A stretch of DNA of 64,000 nucleotides, taken from Bugula neritina. Taxonomy: Eukaryota > Bryozoa > Gymnolaemata > Cheilostomatida > Bugulidae. The DNA lies in assembly GCA_964035545.1 (NCBI GenBank), contig OZ037765.1, forward strand, positions 248,001 through 312,000, read 5' to 3'. Made by a program: the position numbers and the translations under genes. Below the pieces are notes generated by a model. That model worked only from the letters and a program-made list of their open reading frames with translations. It was not told the DNA's origin and did no database searches. Positions 60,801-64,000 of the stretch are shown here, piece by piece. The first letter of the stretch is position 1, and each line of letters begins with the position of its first letter.

Positions 60801-61667
60801 ACTTTCACTACAGTTATTATCATTATACATACATCATAATAATTACCAACCACCATGGTCAATTGCAATGAATGTTGATACTCATAGTCATACTCGTACT
60901 GAGTCTGATCTACGCTTTACTTATCTGAGAAAAATACTATTATTATTACTATTAGGATTAGTATGGTGAGTACTGTTGGTATAACATTAACTATAAGATT
61001 AGCTGTAGTTCTAATTTAAATTTATTCAACATAAAACTTTGTCTTTGACTTTACTTGCATTCTCACTCTATCTTTACTCTTAGCCTTTAGTAATGGTTTT
61101 ATATTTATGTTCTAAATCTAATGCTAAAAGTAAAACTAATACTAATACTAATAGTAATACCAAGTCCAATAGTATTAGTATTAGTTAAACCTGTAGTTAA
61201 TGTTATACTTATACTTATAGTTATACATTAACTTATAACCGTAATAACTAATAAGTTATAGTAAGTATAAACTTACCCTATTACTTTTAAAACCATGTCC
61301 ATAGAATTAGAAATGTTATATAATATCAATATTATTAACAAGATCAATATGAATATGTAATTAACTAATTGATAATAAATTTTATATTGAAATTTACAAC
61401 AAAATGAAAATAAAAATTGCTGTTATTACTATTAGTATTACTATTAGTATTAGTATTAGACTAAGAGTACTAGTACTAACTACTAATCATTAAAAATAAC
61501 TGTAACACTAATAGTAATTCTAAGTTTAATAGTAATACTTATACTAAGTCTAATACTAATAATATCAATAATACTTACTTTGTATTAGATTTATTATGAT
61601 GTCGTGAGTTCTGTCCACCATGTTGATACTTTTTGCTTTGAAAGATTTTGGCAAACACCTGAGCCAT
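49916..61667 (-). CDS. FNIP1: Folliculin-interacting protein, complete 19-exon gene
   Basis: FNIP partners folliculin, forming a Longin/DENN complex at the lysosome that acts as GAP for RagC/D and links AMPK and mTORC1 to TFEB/TFE3. Exons: 61667-61579, 60279-60147, 59755-59663, 58985-58876, 58458-58393, 58188-57995, 56877-56678, 56350-56135, 55150-54978, 54507-54393, 54084-53921, 53610-53438, 53337-53162, 53021-52258, 52107-51985, 51000-50862, 50659-50447, 50220-50105, 49994-49916. Phases agree, about 1111 residues (human FNIP1 1166, FNIP2 1114). The N-terminus has MAQVFAKIF and INLVLFKDC. The Longin part has [12 protein letters not shown] and [12 protein letters not shown]. Later come [52 protein letters not shown], two FDEYFD motifs, SDFVLHG, and C-terminal [24 protein letters not shown]1 versus FNIP2 cannot be decided; one ancestral gene is likely. 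It is head-to-head with the RITA1-like gene. Confidence 0.94.
51001..51385 (-). repeat. 14-bp minisatellite, about 27 copies, copying the FNIP exon 16 acceptor
   Basis: Units TCTACAGAGTATAA. On the minus strand every unit reads TTATACTCTGTAG|A. Exon 16 begins TATACTCTGTAG|ATCTACG, so the array ends exactly at the acceptor. Phase (AG + A) confirms this border. Confidence 0.93.
51540..51962. repeat. 14/16-bp minisatellite ACTGAGTAATACACAC
   Basis: About 27 units beginning near the FNIP exon 15 donor (GTGAGTGTCGTGTGTGTTACG) and sharing its intronic TGTGTGTTAC. On the minus strand each holds ATTACTCAG, acceptor-like. Confidence 0.88.
52150..52253. repeat. 24-bp repeat with TCACATGAC, four copies
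   Basis: Units ACACAGCAGACGAGTCACAT plus GACA immediately after the FNIP exon 14 donor. Confidence 0.85.
53350..53437. repeat. GTAGTCATGTGACA repeat, about six copies
   Basis: 14-15-bp units after the FNIP exon 12 donor. The donor CAAG|GTACTGTCACATGAC is echoed in each unit as CTACTGTCACATGAC, with the GT changed to CT. Confidence 0.8.
53715..53915. repeat. 20-bp repeat CATCACATGATGTCACATGC
   Basis: About ten units in the FNIP intron between exons 11 and 12. CATCACATGATG is a near-palindrome with the core CACATG/CATGTG. Confidence 0.85.
54525..54967. repeat. ACTACTACTAGT array
   Basis: 440 bp of ACT triplets broken by ACTAGTACT palindromes, in the FNIP intron between exons 9 and 10. False poly-Val and poly-Ser ORFs run through it. 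Confidence 0.9.
56005..56134. repeat. (ACTC)n tetranucleotide tract
   Basis: About 28 ACTC units with CCTC patches, ending at the FNIP exon 8 donor (GAG|GTGAGG), so the minus strand reads GTGAGGGAGGGAGG then (GAGT)n. Confidence 0.9.
56351..56548 (-). repeat. 16/22-bp minisatellite copying the FNIP exon 8 acceptor
   Basis: About 11 units of TACTGTAAGTATATACACTGTG. On the minus strand each reads (TAT)ATACTTACAG|TAC. Exon 8 begins ATATACTTACAG|TACGGAGG at the edge of the array. Confidence 0.9.
57521..57570. repeat. GAACAGGCTGAGT repeat, three to four copies
   Basis: 13-bp units in the FNIP intron between exons 6 and 7. The rest of this 1.1-kb intron (56878-57994) shows no exon. Confidence 0.7.
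59005..59655. repeat. 23-bp minisatellite TAGTGACATGTAGCTGACAGTTT
   Basis: About 28 units filling the FNIP intron between exons 3 and 4, starting 8 bp after the exon 3 donor. No splice-site copy is evident. Confidence 0.9.
60280..61578. other. FNIP intron 1, AT-rich
   Basis: 1.3 kb with AATACTAATAGTAATAC-like patches at 61135-61180 and 61425-61570. No exon seen. Confidence 0.55.
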
Positions 61668-62252
61668 TGTCAATCGAGTTAATCCTCACAGGCATTGCCA
61701 AAACACTAGCCAATATGAGATATATTTCAAACTTTACTCATTGGAGAATTGTTAAACCTGATTCAGTATATTATTATAATTATAGCATCATGATCATCAC
61801 CTAACATTGATTCACAACTGCACAGTTTCACTCAACAATAGTCAATGGTGCTTCTATATTGTACAAAGAATAAGAGTATATAGGTCGACAATATCACGTT
61901 GAATAATTTTATAGGTCATTCACAACTTCGCAACTGTTGTAGTATATCCATCATCATGTGAGTTCAAACGGTCATGTGATATCTTTTGCGTAAACCAATT
62001 TGCCCTTCAAAGGTTGCGCCTAACGTATGAGGCACAAGACCTCCCTAGTAACAGCATAAAGTAGTTAATCTGAAAGGTCAAGGTAATTCGCTCTTGCATA
62101 TCTGGTCACAAATCATCTGCTAGGTTGCCCTATTTTAGTTGGTTGACTAGCGAATATTCTCACTATTAGGTTTTTCCACAAAATTAATGCCAGTAAAGCT
62201 TGCCTGTTAACTAGCAAATTACTTTTAGTAGTTTAAATAAAGAAAACAAGAA
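61668..62252. other. Divergent promoter region of FNIP and the RITA1-like gene
   Basis: The start codons face away from each other 585 bp apart. The region is less repetitive than the introns. A TCATGTGAG and a GTCATGTGATATC string occur at about 61955-61983. Transcription starts cannot be placed. Confidence 0.5.
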
Positions 62253-63444
62253 ATGGGCGACTTTATTTTGTCTGGACGTCCAGCCTCTCGATCAACCATA
62301 CGCTCTTACGAGAGCCAAGGGCATACTTATAGCCGGCCCATTTCAAGCAAAGCTAAATCGGGCCCAAGGGACTTTCATTATGGTGATTTCAGTGATACTG
62401 ATACTCAAGTTGATAGCGAATGTCCTGTAAGTTTACTATCTTGTTGTATGTATGCGTTATATACGTAAGATTTTGGTTACTATGAGTTGAGATCCTTATT
62501 TTTAAAGTTAAATTTGGCTAAAAGTAAAGTTGATAACTTGATTTGGTGATTTAAAAAATTTAATTGACTTATGACACATATGTTTAAGTTTTAAGTATTT
62601 TTAAGAATGCTGAGAGTTCATAGTTACATCATCACAGAAATTATGTAACTACACAGTTTTAAAATATTAAAACTTTGAATCATTTATAATAAAACAAAAT
62701 TATCCTTATATGTGAACATGCAACCCTCAAACAATCTGTAGATAATAGCTAAGATATATATGAATACTTTGGTACTTGGTAAATGAAGTGTATCAGAGAC
62801 TACTCAAATAGCTGAGTTGCTCATGTTACTTCAGCAATGGCAATTGTCATCTCGAGAGACACATTTAAATTTAGGTTTTAATCAGCTAAATTTAGTCTCA
62901 CTATGTCTACTAGCAGTGGAAACTGATTTTACCTCGCATGGACTGTGAGCGTGAAGTAATATGAAGAGTAACTTAGGTAGCAGTACTACCTTGCACTGTG
63001 CACGCAGCATCAGAATTACAACGCTGCTCATTGTTGTAGAGTAGCTACAGGTACGGAAACTCTGGAGGTGTGAATAATACCATCACAGGCTATGAGACTG
63101 TTTCCACTTCAGCCATGTTTACTCGGCAAAACCAGGCCAACAACTTCAACCTCAAAAATACTTCAAGGACGAATCAAGGTCGGCAAACTCCTCGAACATT
63201 GACATCTAGAACTAGAAACAAGTACCGCCCCAAGCAGTCAGAGTGTGATGAGATGCTGTTCGCTAAACCGAAAGCTGCCGACTGTAAGGAATGGAAAGCG
63301 CCGTGGGATGACTCACCAGCTACTCGGCCTCTGCTCTTTGACTCAACAGACAGGGCGGGGCACTACTCCCCCCACAAGATAGATAGCAACTCTCTGCGCC
63401 AGTCTAGGAGTGCCACTGGCTTACACAAGAGAGCATGGAGATAG
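62253..63444 (+). CDS. RITA1: RITA1-like protein (RBPJ-interacting and tubulin-associated)
   Basis: Vertebrate RITA1 binds tubulin and exports the Notch effector RBPJ from the nucleus. Exons 62253-62426 and 63040-63444 join in phase 0 to about 192 residues (human 269). The best-matching segment is SRTRNKYRPKQSECDEMLFA followed by WKAPWDD; human RITA1 has KNKYRP, then a Cys-Asp-Glu-x-Leu-Phe motif and a Trp-containing block. The N-terminus is Ser/Arg-rich, the end is basic (SATGLHKRAWR), and no membrane segment is present. The exon 2 acceptor TTGTTGTAG|AGTAGC was chosen because the next one (CTACAG|GTACGG) breaks the frame. The gene is head-to-head with FNIP. The assignment rests on short motifs and is moderate. 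Confidence 0.65.
62427..63039 (+). other. RITA1-like intron
   Basis: 613 bp of unique AT-rich sequence with no minisatellite, unlike most introns in the window. Confidence 0.6.
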
Positions 63445-64000
63445 ACTAAGTGTATACCGCTAGTTTATAGTCTGAGTATATGCTGCTAGTTTATAGTCTG
63501 AGTACCTGCTGCTAGTTTACACTGTTCATGATAATATGTTGGTATGAAAGGCAAGGAAATATGTCTGTGTGTCTCAGCTTACCCAATCCAAGAGATACTT
63601 TCAATATTATTATAATGAAAATACTCTTCTAGTCCAGGGGTTTGAGCCCACTTGCTGAGGCCCTTATATTCTGCACCAAAAGGTCCACAGCTCCACTATA
63701 CAGACACGACACCCTACTTATACCTGGATTCTATTCCACAAGCTACTACGGCTAGACTTGCCATAGCAATACTTACTCTACTTTACTACATAATATAGTT
63801 GATAGTCATAACAATAATGTTTGTATACCTGGCTAGTTTGTACCATATGGTTTTTTTGGTTTAGAAGAGAAAATTGATACAGTTCAGATGGTTATAATTT
63901 ATTATTTAATATAATATATTAATAATATGATATATACACATAATATGCCTATTTACAATTATTATCTAAGAAACTATCACAGGTTTATGAATTTACTCAA
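63445..64000 (+). other. Downstream of the RITA1-like gene
   Basis: Begins with three copies of a CTGCTAGTTTATAGTCTGAGTA-type 25-bp unit (63450-63530), probably 3' UTR. The remainder is AT-rich with nothing else seen. Confidence 0.5.

Overview
The window is animal nuclear DNA. It is AT-rich, its genes are split into many small GT-AG exons, and every protein I can name is metazoan or general eukaryotic. Nothing bacterial or viral was seen, and no rRNA, tRNA or CRISPR array. The proteins resemble their human relatives but differ enough to suggest an invertebrate. A calponin with a CH domain and many CLIK repeats fits a protostome or early-branching bilaterian, but the species cannot be fixed from the sequence.

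Layout. A plus-strand coding gene of unknown function (246-5271) carries a degenerate terminal-inverted-repeat DNA transposon (972-4221) in one intron. It converges on a complete 20-exon DNA topoisomerase III alpha gene (TOP3A, 15272 down to 6102). TOP3A is head-to-head with a six-exon PSMD9 (26S proteasome assembly chaperone, 16227-19309). PSMD9 converges on a minus-strand calponin gene (28386 down to 24815), which has a further block of tandemly duplicated calponin-repeat exons (22864 down to 20192). Then, all on the minus strand, come a rhodopsin-family GPCR (36608 to 30718), a GPAT3/GPAT4-type glycerol-3-phosphate acyltransferase (48399 to 38050) and folliculin-interacting protein FNIP (61667 to 49916). 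FNIP is head-to-head with a two-exon RITA1-like gene (62253-63444). Exon borders were chosen so that splice phases agree across each gene; the models give proteins of about 303, 1064, 208, 429 (or 749), 378, 454, 1111 and 192 residues.

The most striking feature is the introns. Nearly all hold a minisatellite with a 11-36 bp unit. In at least seven introns of four genes the array starts at an exon border, and its unit is a copy of that border, so the real 5' or 3' splice site is repeated about 10 to 55 times in the gene's own orientation. In TOP3A one such intron is stop-free and a multiple of three, and another has 36-bp units open in frame, so decoy sites or retention could lengthen the protein without a frameshift. 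A second striking feature is the recent amplification of 234-bp calponin exons, which allows two alternative C-termini.

The genes have unrelated jobs (DNA decatenation, proteasome assembly, actin binding, peptide signalling, lipid synthesis, nutrient signalling through folliculin, RBPJ/tubulin binding). I see no functional cluster, only shared divergent promoters and the shared intron architecture.
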